Below, piece after piece: positions 1 through 7,218 of a stretch of 12,724 nucleotides of DNA. A program made the position numbers and the translations under genes. Source of the stretch: Desulfobacterales bacterium (GTDB taxonomy: Bacteria > Desulfobacterota > Desulfobacteria > Desulfobacterales > RPRI01); the NCBI GenBank assembly GCA_030689795.1, contig JAUYEO010000212.1, positions 1-12,724 of the forward strand. The letters run 5' to 3'. Below the pieces are notes generated by a model, which was given only the letters and a program-made list of their open reading frames with translations, searched no databases and was not told the DNA's origin. Within the stretch, counting starts at the first letter, position 1. Every line of letters starts with the position of its first letter.

Positions 1-1
1 C

Positions 2-217
2 AGGATGGTCAAAGATCTTTTTAAACATCTCTCGGGGCAGGGTTTGACAATTTTCATGTCGACTCACACATTGAAAGTTGCGGAAGATGTATGCGACCGG
101 ATCGGCATAATAAACAAGGGCGTTATGATCGCAACAGGAACTACCGACGACCTGAAAAAACTGTCACTTCTTGCTGATGCGGACCTTGAAGATGCATTCA
201 TCAAACTGACGTCTTAA
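2..217 (+). CDS. ABC transporter ATP-binding protein, C-terminal fragment (5' end outside window)
   Basis: This is the last 71 or so codons of an ABC ATPase; the frame is open to the left window edge, so the start and the Walker A, signature and Walker B motifs lie outside. What remains is the typical end of a CcmA/ABC-2-type nucleotide-binding subunit: an H-loop region (MSTHTLKVAEDVCDRIGIIN, with the switch His in STH), then the NKGVMIATGTTDDL stretch that follows it in exporter ATPases. The stop is 23 nt before the next gene, a large membrane protein, so the two probably form one ABC exporter and are co-transcribed. Substrate unknown. The family call is good; the function is inferred from the partner. 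Confidence 0.85.
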   Translation, partial: RMVKDLFKHLSGQGLTIFMSTHTLKVAEDVCDRIGIINKGVMIATGTTDDLKKLSLLADADLEDAFIKLTS

Positions 218-240
218 TAAAAAAAATATAGGAATAACAG

Positions 241-1941
241 ATGCCGGATTATTTAAAAGATGTTTTAATTCTGCTGCGGCCAAGATTTTTATCTTTTAAA
301 AATCCGCTTCTTTCACCAAATTCAAAAAAAGACTTTTACCGCAACCTTGTGCTCGGAACAGCGGGCTTTTTTTTCTGGATAGGTATCTTTATAATTTCAT
401 TAAGAACCCTTAAATACTTCCGTGGAATAGAAGGGCTGGGAGATATTCTTATTTTTAAACTTTTATCCATGCTCATTCTCACCTCTTTTTCTTTTCTTAT
501 CTTCAGCAACATTCTTACCTCACTCTCAAAACTTTATCTTTCAAGAGATCTTGCCCTGGTCCATTCCATGCCCGTCTCCGGCAACAGAATTTTTGTTGCC
601 AGGTGGCTTGAAAGTACCGCGGACAGCTCATGGATGGTTGTTTTATACACTCTTCCGGTTTTCGTTGCCCTGGGAATTATCAGCAAAGCCGGCTTTTTTT
701 TCTACCTGAACACAGCGTTTGTGCTTTTATCCCTTTCATTTATAGCATCCGGGATAAGTTCGATTCTTGTCATGGCTGCCGTTTTTATCATTCCGGCCGG
801 CCGCATGAAAAACATTCTTTTGTTTTTTGGATTCACCCTCTTTCTGGTCCTGTTTATAGTTTTCAGGCTATTAAAACCGGAGCAACTCGTTGATCCCGAT
901 GTTTTTTCAACAGTTGTTGTTTATTTAGACACTCTGAAAGCTCCGTCATCTCCTCTTCTTCCGAGCACCTGGGTTTATGACAGCATAAAAGAATCCCTCT
1001 CCGGCTCTGTGCAAAGCAGTCTTTTCCATTCAGGCCTTTCATGGAGCTTTGCCGCCGTTATACTATTTATAAACATACTCATGGCCGACATGATCTATTT
1101 CAAGGGATTTTCCAAGACCCAGACAGCAGCTTTCAGGGTATTCAAATATAAATATTCGGATTTTCCGTTCACAGGTTTTCTCCCGGGGACAACAAGGGCT
1201 TTTCTGGTAAAGGAAATTAAAACTTTTTTCAGGGACCAGGCTCAATGGTCACAACTACTGCTTATCGGTGCTCTTGTCATAATATACATATTCAATTTCA
1301 GCGTTCTCCCCCTGGAAAAGGCGCCCATAAAAACAATATATCTTCAGAATCTTCTTTCTTTTCTTAATATGGGTCTTTGTCTTTTCGTGCTGACGGCTGT
1401 TGCCGGCCGATTTGCATATCCGGCTGTCAGCTCTGAAAGAGAGGCCTTCTGGCTTGTTAAGGCATCACCTGTCAAAATCAAAACGATTCTCTGGATAAAG
1501 TTCTTCATATACTTTTTCCCGCTGCTCATTCTTTCTGAAATCCTGATAGTTGCAACGAACATAATTTTACAAGTTGAAACTTTCATGATGGTTCTCTCAT
1601 TTATAACAGTATTTCTTATGGTGCCGGGAATCGTGTCAATAGGAATAGGTTTTGGAGCCGCATATCCTGATTTTAAATCTGAAAACCCCGCTCAGTCGGT
1701 AACTAGTTTCGGAGGCCTGTTGTTCATGATGATCTGCGCAGGGTACATAATGGCCGTGATAATTCTTGAAGCTGGGCCGGTTTACAGTATATTCATGGCT
1801 GCAGTACATCAAAGATCAATGACAATTTTAGAATGGATATGGATAGTCGTATCTTTTTCAATGGTAGTTGTTATCAGTATACTCGCCGTATTTCTTCCGA
1901 TAAGATTCGGGGAAAAAGGCCTGTCAAAGGTTTTGCCTTAA
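241..1941 (+). CDS. ABC-2-like transporter permease subunit (566 aa, polytopic)
   Basis: A large hydrophobic protein with many predicted membrane segments, for example around residues 40-54, 72-92, 130-148, 152-184 and 190-210, and a further dense set in the C-terminal half. An early cytoplasmic stretch (about residues 97-122, LYLSRDLALVHSMPVSGNRI) resembles the conserved loop of the family often described as putative ABC exporter permeases, in which 'L.LSRDL..L...P....R.F' follows the second or third helix. The ATG is preceded by AGGA about 7 nt upstream. It follows the ABC ATPase gene by 23 nt, so it is most likely the membrane partner of that ATPase. Exporter direction and cargo cannot be told. 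Membrane location is certain; the family call rests on the loop and context. Confidence 0.8.
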   Translation: MPDYLKDVLILLRPRFLSFKNPLLSPNSKKDFYRNLVLGTAGFFFWIGIFIISLRTLKYFRGIEGLGDILIFKLLSMLILTSFSFLIFSNILTSLSKLYLSRDLALVHSMPVSGNRIFVARWLESTADSSWMVVLYTLPVFVALGIISKAGFFFYLNTAFVLLSLSFIASGISSILVMAAVFIIPAGRMKNILLFFGFTLFLVLFIVFRLLKPEQLVDPDVFSTVVVYLDTLKAPSSPLLPSTWVYDSIKESLSGSVQSSLFHSGLSWSFAAVILFINILMADMIYFKGFSKTQTAAFRVFKYKYSDFPFTGFLPGTTRAFLVKEIKTFFRDQAQWSQLLLIGALVIIYIFNFSVLPLEKAPIKTIYLQNLLSFLNMGLCLFVLTAVAGRFAYPAVSSEREAFWLVKASPVKIKTILWIKFFIYFFPLLILSEILIVATNIILQVETFMMVLSFITVFLMVPGIVSIGIGFGAAYPDFKSENPAQSVTSFGGLLFMMICAGYIMAVIILEAGPVYSIFMAAVHQRSMTILEWIWIVVSFSMVVVISILAVFLPIRFGEKGLSKVLP

Positions 1942-2823
1942 ATGGAACTTGGCTCACATTTTGTAGGATCAGGGTTAAAAGAGTACCGCAAAGAAGTTCG
2001 CTGGCGTGAGACGATGAACTATGCCGCGGCGGTCGGCGATAATAACCCCTGCTATTTTGATGATGAACGCATGGAGGGCATTATTGCGCCGCCCATGTTC
2101 TGTGTCGCAGTCACATGGCCGGTAACGGAGAAACTTGAAGAATTCCTGGAACCCGATCTGCTTCCCGCTGAAATATCCGCCACAAAGATTCACTACACCG
2201 AGCATATCGAATTTTACCGTCCGGTCAAACCGGGAGATATTCTTGCCGTAAAAGGGGAAATAGCTGCGATTCTGCCTCACAGGGCGGGAACACACATTAT
2301 AATACGTTATGATGTCTCCGATAACACAGGAAAGCCGGTTTTTACCGAACACATCGGGGCTCTTTTGCGCAATGTAAAATGCACTGATTCGGGCAGAGGC
2401 GGTGAAACGCTTCCGCCTGTACCTGCATGCGGGAGCAAAGGCGCGCCTGTCTGGGAAGCGACCATTCCGATTGATCCGATGCGCTCCTTTGTTTACGACG
2501 GTTGCACAAACATCTTTTTCCCGATACATACCTCGAAGCAGTTTGCAAAAATGGTGGGATTGCCGGGGATAATACTACAGGGAACGGCCACGCTTGCTTA
2601 TGCTGTAAAGGAATTGATTGACAGAGAAGTCGGAGGTAATCCGCACTGTCTGAAAGTTCTCTCCTGCAGGTTTACCGGCATGGTGTTGCCCGGAACCGAT
2701 ATAAGCATCAAACTCATTGAAAAATTAAACAGGAATAACGATAACGATCTGCATTTCATAGTTATAAACAAAGAAGGACAAAAAGTCATCAGCAATGGTT
2801 ATGCTCTGATAACACAGCTTTAA
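1942..2823 (+). CDS. MaoC-family dehydratase, double hot-dog (acyl-CoA hydratase-like)
   Basis: A 293-residue protein with two hot-dog halves. The N-terminal half has the FAS1-like dehydratase pattern (YAAAVGDNNPCYFD, residues 27-40, then GIIAPPMF, 46-53, and FYRPVKPGD, 91-99). The C-terminal half carries a MaoC-like active-site segment (FVYDGCTNIFFPIHTSKQFA, 183-202) followed by GLPGIILQGTATLA (206-219). MaoC enzymes hydrate enoyl-CoA or dehydrate 3-hydroxyacyl-CoA thioesters. The canonical hydratase-2 motif has GDxNPxH; here the second half keeps PIH (His196) but has Cys at the GD position, a variant I associate with a MaoC subgroup. The start codon is the base after the permease stop (TAA|ATG), and the only AGG-like ribosome site is about 11 nt upstream, so translational coupling is likely. 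Substrate unknown. No obvious functional link to the ABC exporter. Confidence 0.82.
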   Translation: MELGSHFVGSGLKEYRKEVRWRETMNYAAAVGDNNPCYFDDERMEGIIAPPMFCVAVTWPVTEKLEEFLEPDLLPAEISATKIHYTEHIEFYRPVKPGDILAVKGEIAAILPHRAGTHIIIRYDVSDNTGKPVFTEHIGALLRNVKCTDSGRGGETLPPVPACGSKGAPVWEATIPIDPMRSFVYDGCTNIFFPIHTSKQFAKMVGLPGIILQGTATLAYAVKELIDREVGGNPHCLKVLSCRFTGMVLPGTDISIKLIEKLNRNNDNDLHFIVINKEGQKVISNGYALITQL

Positions 2824-3260
2824 GGTTTCTCTTTTCTGAGCAGATACCTCGCTTTTGATCCGCTCCCTTCCGCAAAATTGAGCGGTTTGTCATCGTAGCT
2901 TATAACTTCCCATCCATCTGAAGCAAGTGTATTTAAAACATACATTTCAGATATTTTTGAATTGCTGAATTTTTTATTTGAGTATTTTTCGATGAAATCC
3001 CTGAAGGCTTCATTTTTTACATCCTTGTATGAGATAATACTCTCTTTACGGTAGGATGATACCTCTTTATCCGAGCCGTCGTTTAAATATACTGTTGTAG
3101 ACATTTGAGCTATTCCGCTGGCTTCATCATAAAACCTGTTGACCACGACCAGCTCCGCATACTTGTAATGTTTTATTTTTGTATCCTGGGTATATGCAAA
3201 ACCGGGCAGTAAAAGGGCAATGATGCAGATATAAAATACTTTGTTTTTTAGGCTTGTCAT
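2820..3260 (-). CDS. Small secreted protein with DUF4177-like C-terminal motif
   Basis: A 146-residue protein of unknown function. The start is placed at 3260 rather than an ATG 17 codons upstream, because GGAGGAAGAG precedes this ATG at good distance and the product then begins with a clean signal peptide (MTSLKNK, hydrophobic FYICIIALLLPGFAY, likely cut near AYTQ). The mature part is polar. The C-terminal section 'LNTLASDGWEVISYDD...ARYLLRKEK' resembles the LNxLGxxGWE...YLLKR pattern of small DUF4177-type proteins; this is a motif impression only. The gene is convergent with the MaoC gene, and the two coding regions overlap by 4 bp at their stop codons, leaving no room for a terminator between them. 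Periplasmic location inferred. Confidence 0.7.
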   Translation of the reverse strand: MTSLKNKVFYICIIALLLPGFAYTQDTKIKHYKYAELVVVNRFYDEASGIAQMSTTVYLNDGSDKEVSSYRKESIISYKDVKNEAFRDFIEKYSNKKFSNSKISEMYVLNTLASDGWEVISYDDKPLNFAEGSGSKARYLLRKEKP

Positions 3261-3673
3261 ATCTCTTCCTCCATATATTTTTCTCACCTTCGTACTCTTA
3301 GCGGTAAACAATCGGACTTTTTTTTGGATGTCATCTTAACTTTAATCATTAAGAGTTTAGTCGTCAATATATGAATATCCGGCAGACAGGTTGAGGCGTT
3401 TGCATAACATCCGAATCTAAAGCCAAACCGGGAGATGGCAATCTTTCCGTTATTCAAAGCAATCAGAGCTGCCGGGAATTATAGTTCAAATGTCTCCGGA
3501 TAATTCTATCGAATTTCTCTATAGTAAGCGAAGTTGACATATAAATTATCAATTGGACACTCTCTTATATGGTGTGGTAACCGCTATTTCAGGGGTTTTT
3601 CAGCGAATTCCCAGAATCCGATAAAGGGTTCGGATTTCATCACAAATGTTAAGAAATACACAAAGGAGAATTA
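3261..3673. promoter_or_regulatory. 413-bp divergent intergenic region upstream of pstS and the small secreted-protein gene
   Basis: No convincing gene is present. It must hold promoters for both flanking genes. Visible items: a run of eight T at 3319-3326; a perfect 11-bp palindrome TTAATCATTAA at 3342-3352, beside ATGTCAT (3329-3335), which resembles half of an E. coli-type Pho box; TTGACA at 3534-3539, a perfect -35 hexamer but with no -10 at standard spacing (TTATAT at 3565-3570 is 25 bp away); and AAGGAGA at 3663-3669, a good ribosome site for pstS. A PhoB-type site would be expected for pst genes, but no full two-repeat Pho box can be claimed. Confidence 0.4.
3615..3636 (+). other. Small hairpin in the pstS leader
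   Basis: AATCCG at 3615-3620 and CGGATT at 3631-3636 form a 6-bp perfect stem with a 10-nt loop (ATAAAGGGTT), about 38 nt before the pstS start codon. No U-run follows, so it is not a classical terminator. It could be a leader structure or an operator half-site pair, or chance. Confidence 0.3.
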
Positions 3674-4519
3674 ATGAGGCTCGATATTATCAAACGCAGT
3701 TTCATCCTGACCGGTATCTTTATTTCATTTTTTTTCATCGTTTCTTCAATCGCTCCGGCCGGAACAATCGATCTTTTCACATCTGAAAAGGGCGATATCA
3801 AAATATCGGGAGGCACCGCCCACATTCCTGTCATGAAAGACGCGGCAAAACAGATCATGGAGCATAACCGGGACATAAGGATCAGCATAGCAGGCGGCGG
3901 CTCCGGTGTCGGCATCAAACAGGTGGGCGAAGGCCTTGTAGATATAGGCAATTCAGGCCGCAAGCCAACGGACGATGAAATTCAGAAATACGGCCTTAAA
4001 TTATTTCAATGGGCAATAGACGGGGTCGGTGTGATTGTTAACCCGCAGAATCCGGTCAAAGCATTGAGCAAGACCCAGCTTTCTGAAATATTTGCCGGAA
4101 AAACAACCGTATGGAAAGCCCTTGGCGGCCCTGACAAGCTGATCAATGTTTATACACGCGACAATTCAAGCGGCACGCGTGAAGTTTTCTGGGAAAAAGC
4201 TCTGGATAAAGGCGAAATCACGGACAAGGCAAACGTCGTGGTTTCAAACGGCGCCATGAAAACTGCGGTTGCAAATGATCCTTACGGCATCGGCTATGTA
4301 TCTGTGGGCCATATGGATAACAGCACAGCGCCTGTCATATTAGACGGCGCGGAGCCTACCATCGATAACGTGAAAAACGGGTCCTACAAAATCGCCCGCG
4401 GCCTGTTCAGCAACACAAAGGGAGAACCGAAAGGGCTCGTAAAAAAGTTCATCGATTTTCTATTCAGCCCGGAAGGGCAGCAAATAGCTGCGAAAAACGG
4501 TTTCATCCCAGTTAAATAA
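3674..4519 (+). CDS. pstS: Phosphate ABC transporter substrate-binding protein PstS
   Basis: A 281-residue periplasmic phosphate receptor that delivers phosphate to the PstC-PstA channel. A signal peptide covers about residues 1-29 (MRLDIIKRSF, long hydrophobic run, cut near APAG); no lipobox Cys is seen, so it is probably soluble or signal-anchored. Family motifs in order: ISGGTAHIPVM (44-54), GGGSGVGIKQV (74-84), DIGNSGR (90-96), DGVGVIVNPQNPV (116-128), QLSEIFAGKTTVW (135-147), TRDNSSGTREVFWE (161-174) and DPYGIGYVSVG (202-212). The SGT and GSG segments are those that contact phosphate in characterised PstS proteins. AAGGAGA precedes the ATG. It is first in a four-gene operon; its stop codon overlaps the pstC start by one base. 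Other oxyanions such as tungstate are less likely given the pstCAB partners. Confidence 0.92.
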   Translation: MRLDIIKRSFILTGIFISFFFIVSSIAPAGTIDLFTSEKGDIKISGGTAHIPVMKDAAKQIMEHNRDIRISIAGGGSGVGIKQVGEGLVDIGNSGRKPTDDEIQKYGLKLFQWAIDGVGVIVNPQNPVKALSKTQLSEIFAGKTTVWKALGGPDKLINVYTRDNSSGTREVFWEKALDKGEITDKANVVVSNGAMKTAVANDPYGIGYVSVGHMDNSTAPVILDGAEPTIDNVKNGSYKIARGLFSNTKGEPKGLVKKFIDFLFSPEGQQIAAKNGFIPVK

Positions 4520-5373
4520 TGAAAAGAGAATGTTTTGCGGAAACAGGCTTTCTTGGAGCGGCTGTCTTAAGCGCCTCTCTTACAGCGCTAATTCTGATAT
4601 TTATGCTGTTCCTTGGCTTTCCCTTGTTCAGGGGAGGGTGTTTTTTCACCCTGCTCACAACCCCCTGGAATCCGGACAAGGGACTTTTCGGCATTTATCC
4701 GATGCTGGCGGGGACGCTGTCGATTGTATTTTTGAGCCTGTGCTGGGCTTTCCCCTTGAGCCTCGGGGCTTCGGCATTAATATCGGTGATTGCGCCGACG
4801 GGCTTTGCAAAATTCTGCAAAAAAACGGTTCAGATGCTGACCGGGATTCCTACAGTTATCTATGGATTTGTCGGGGTCTTCCTTCTAGTTCCGTTTATCC
4901 GGGAAATGTTTGCGTCCGGGTCAGGCATGAGCATTCTTTCGGCTTCCCTGATGCTTTCAATGGTTATTTCACCGACCATGATCCTCATTTTTACAGATAC
5001 TTTTGAGAGTATTCCCGCGTCATATTCCGCGGCGGCCGATGCCCTGGGTGCAAGTCCCGTTCAGAAACTTTTATACGTGATTCTTCCTTATTCCCGCCAA
5101 GGGATTTTTGCCGGACTGATTCTGTCTGTTGGAAGAGCCATGGGAGACACTCTCATTGCCCTGATGCTTGCCGGGAATGCCGTGGCGGTTCCGGGATCAA
5201 TTCTTGATTCGGCACGTACTCTGACCGCCCATATAGCGCTTGTTATCGCGGCCGATTTTGACAGCATCGAGTTTAAGACAATCTTTGCCGCAGGACTTGT
5301 GCTTTATGTCTTCACCACGTCTCTTATATTGCTTGTCAGGATAATCGGCGGAATGGGTATGAAAAACAGATGA
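4519..5373 (+). CDS. pstC: Phosphate ABC transporter permease PstC
   Basis: A 284-residue inner-membrane permease with about six helices, forming half of the phosphate channel with PstA. The cytoplasmic coupling (EAA) loop is clear: AAADALGASPVQKLLYVILP (residues 171-190) followed by GLILSVGRAMGDTLIALMLAG (199-219). The first helix spans about residues 11-34, and the periplasmic loop has GLFGIYPMLAGTLSIV (55-70), matching the PstC family. TGIPTVIYGFVGVF (108-121) is another conserved family segment. Start and pstS stop share one base (TAATG), and the gene ends in an ATGA overlap with pstA, so translation is coupled through the operon. Confidence 0.9.
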   Translation: MKRECFAETGFLGAAVLSASLTALILIFMLFLGFPLFRGGCFFTLLTTPWNPDKGLFGIYPMLAGTLSIVFLSLCWAFPLSLGASALISVIAPTGFAKFCKKTVQMLTGIPTVIYGFVGVFLLVPFIREMFASGSGMSILSASLMLSMVISPTMILIFTDTFESIPASYSAAADALGASPVQKLLYVILPYSRQGIFAGLILSVGRAMGDTLIALMLAGNAVAVPGSILDSARTLTAHIALVIAADFDSIEFKTIFAAGLVLYVFTTSLILLVRIIGGMGMKNR

Positions 5374-6251
5374 AAGAGCGCTTTATTGAAATATTCATAA
5401 AAAGTTTCGCATGGCTGAGCGGCCTTCTGCTTTTATCCGCGGCTTTTGTAATTATCGGTTTTCTGCTTGTCAAAGGAGTCCCGACTCTCAGCCTTTCGCT
5501 TATATTCGGAGACACATCCCCGGCGGACGCACTTCTTCTACGCCGACAGGTGTTGACCGGGCTTTTTCCTGCAATGGCCGGGACATGCCTGCTGGTTCTT
5601 CTATCAGTCGGCTTGGCAACTCCTGTCGGTCTTGCTGCCGGAATTTATCTGGCGGAATACAGCCGGGGAAATCTCAAATCTTTTTTCAGCCTCTTTTACG
5701 ACATCCTGGCCGGCGTACCTTCGATTGTAATCGGACTGTTCGGATTTTCTCTCGCAATTTCCCTTCATCATTATGTAAAGGAAATTTACCCCTGCCTGCT
5801 GATTTCAGCGCTGGCGCTGGCTTTTCTGGTGCTTCCCTACCTTATTCGCACCACGCAGTTTGCAATGGAAAGCATTCCTTCTGAAACCAGGTTAACGGCG
5901 CCTGCTCTTGGGGCCACCAAGCTGCAAAATATCGCTTATGTCTTATTCCCAAGGTCCCTTCCGGGCATTGCAAGCGGCGTGATTCTTGCCATAGGCCGGT
6001 GCGCAGAAGATACGGCCGTCATAATGCTGACCGGCGTTGTTGCCGCAGCCGGAATTCCCGGATCCCTGTTGTCCGCCTACGAGGCGCTTCCGTTTTACAT
6101 ATATTACATATCTTCCCAGTACAGAGATGCTTATGAACTCCAGACCGGCTACGGCGCGGCAGTTATCCTGCTTATCATATGCGCCTGCCTTTTTCTGGCG
6201 GCTTTTTATCTTAAAAATCAACTGATGGATCGGATGCTATACCGGCAATGA
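5370..6251 (+). CDS. pstA: Phosphate ABC transporter permease PstA
   Basis: A 293-residue inner-membrane permease, partner of PstC. Conserved family segments include LFPAMAGTCLLVLLSVGLATPVGLAAGIYLAEY (residues 65-97, written here only as the family landmark region), DILAGVPSIVIGLFGF (111-126) and the EAA coupling loop APALGATKLQNIAYVLFP (177-194) followed by GRCAEDTAVIMLTG (209-222). About six membrane helices are expected. The start codon lies in an ATGA overlap with the pstC stop and the end in another ATGA overlap with pstB. Some PstA proteins have a longer N-terminus; this is the compact form. Confidence 0.9.
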   Translation: MKERFIEIFIKSFAWLSGLLLLSAAFVIIGFLLVKGVPTLSLSLIFGDTSPADALLLRRQVLTGLFPAMAGTCLLVLLSVGLATPVGLAAGIYLAEYSRGNLKSFFSLFYDILAGVPSIVIGLFGFSLAISLHHYVKEIYPCLLISALALAFLVLPYLIRTTQFAMESIPSETRLTAPALGATKLQNIAYVLFPRSLPGIASGVILAIGRCAEDTAVIMLTGVVAAAGIPGSLLSAYEALPFYIYYISSQYRDAYELQTGYGAAVILLIICACLFLAAFYLKNQLMDRMLYRQ

Positions 6252-6961
6252 CAGAAAATAAATCCAACGAAATTAAAATCAAAACCGTAAATCTCTCTTT
6301 TTATTACAACCGTCTCCATGTATTAAAAGATATTTCAGTGGAGTTTCCGGAGCGGTCGATATCAGCAATTGTAGGCCCATCCGGACAGGGCAAATCAACT
6401 TTTCTGATGATATTCAACAGGCTGTGGGAGACTATTCCGGACGCAAGAATGGAAGGTGAGGCGTTTATCCGTCTTAAGAATAAATGGGTAAATATTTATG
6501 ACCGGTCTATTTCCCTTCCGGAGCTGCGAAGGTCTGCAGGCATGGTTTTCCAGACGCCCAATCCTCTTCCTATGAGCATTTTTAAAAATATATCTTTCCC
6601 CCTGAAGCTGTCCGGGGTGATAGAGAAGCAGGCGGTGGATGAAAAAGTGGAATTTGCCCTGAAACAGGCTTTTCTCTGGGAAGAAGTAAAAGACCGTTTA
6701 TCCGATGATGCCCGGTCCCTTTCCGGCGGCCAGCAGCAGCGCCTTTGCATAGCCCGCGCCCTGACTCTTGATCCTGAAATACTGCTTTTAGACGAGCCGA
6801 CATCCTTCCTTGATGCCGGATCAGGACAGATAATTGAAGATCTTCTGCTGAGCTTAAAAGAGAGCTGCACAATTCTGCTGATATCCCATTACATGGATCA
6901 GATCAGGCGGATTGCAGACCGGGTTATGGAGTTGTCCGGCGATACTTCAAATAACTCCTAA
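6248..6961 (+). CDS. pstB: Phosphate ABC transporter ATPase PstB, short C-terminus
   Basis: The ATPase that powers PstCA. Motifs: Walker A GPSGQGKST (residues 43-51), Q-loop with the PstB-type FQTPNPLPMSIFKNI (101-115), signature LSGGQQQR (158-165), Walker B ILLLDEPTSFLD (178-189) and switch His214 (ISHYMDQIRRIADR). PstB usually has Cys or Ser where this Walker A has Gln47. At 237 residues it is shorter than the usual 250-260: the tail ends at VMELSGDTSNNS, without the common G-x-L-v-E-x-G...IF..P....T..Y segment. Its TAA stop is immediately followed by the 44-bp inverted repeat at 6962, so insertion-linked loss of the tail is possible. ATGA overlap with pstA. No phoU follows. Confidence 0.9.
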   Translation: MTENKSNEIKIKTVNLSFYYNRLHVLKDISVEFPERSISAIVGPSGQGKSTFLMIFNRLWETIPDARMEGEAFIRLKNKWVNIYDRSISLPELRRSAGMVFQTPNPLPMSIFKNISFPLKLSGVIEKQAVDEKVEFALKQAFLWEEVKDRLSDDARSLSGGQQQRLCIARALTLDPEILLLDEPTSFLDAGSGQIIEDLLLSLKESCTILLISHYMDQIRRIADRVMELSGDTSNNS

Positions 6962-7005
6962 AAAGGCCCGGCAGGGGTAATGGGCTTTCAGCGTTGCTGC
7001 AAGAA
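6962..7005 (+). repeat. Left 44-bp inverted-repeat arm
   Basis: Begins AAAGGCCCGGCAGGGG and ends GCTGCAAGAA. It is a perfect reverse complement of 7155-7198; identity breaks immediately inside the arms (ATTTGC on the left against TATGAT on the right). Confidence 0.95.
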
Positions 7006-7154
7006 ATTTGCGAGAAAACATATCAACGCCCCCAAAATTATCGACAAAGAGATACAGGCAGAGACGATATAACGGTTTCGTGGGCGTATATCCATTGGGG
7101 CTGCACGGTTTTCATGGTACTGGTTTTGCTGCCGTTGGCGGAGTCTGGATCATA

Positions 7155-7198
7155 TTCTTGCAGCAACGCTGAAAGCCCATTACCCCTGCCGGGCCTTT
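7155..7198 (-). repeat. Right 44-bp inverted-repeat arm
   Basis: Begins TTCTTGCAGC and ends CCGGGCCTTT on the plus strand, the exact reverse complement of 6962-7005 with no mismatch over 44 bp. Confidence 0.95.
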
Positions 7199-7218
7199 AA
7201 TTAGATGTTATGAAAAGT

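Larger units (their letters stand above)
6962..7198. mobile_element. MITE-like element with perfect 44-bp inverted repeats, no coding capacity
   Basis: A 237-bp segment bounded by two 44-bp arms that are exact reverse complements (6962-7005 and 7155-7198). The roughly 149-bp interior holds no credible gene but has internal symmetry: ACGCCC (7026-7031) pairs with GGGCGT (7082-7087), and GATATA (7066-7071) with TATATC (7087-7092). It exactly fills the gap between convergent genes: the left arm begins the base after the pstB stop, and the right arm ends 20 bp before the CoA-transferase beta stop. A 3-bp TAA occurs at both edges (6959-6961 and 7198-7200), a possible but weak target duplication. 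It may be a non-autonomous transposon derivative, and its transcript would form a very strong hairpin that could act as a bidirectional terminator. No transposase is seen. Confidence 0.6.

Noticed and set aside
3261..3311. Upstream ATG extending the small secreted protein by 17 codons
   Set aside because: The extension has no ribosome site and would place charged residues before the signal peptide; the downstream ATG has GGAGGAAGAG in front.
6994..7200. 68-codon frame inside the inverted-repeat element, starting with TTG
   Set aside because: It starts in the left arm and ends just past the right arm, has no ribosome site, and its product follows no family pattern; it is a by-product of the element.
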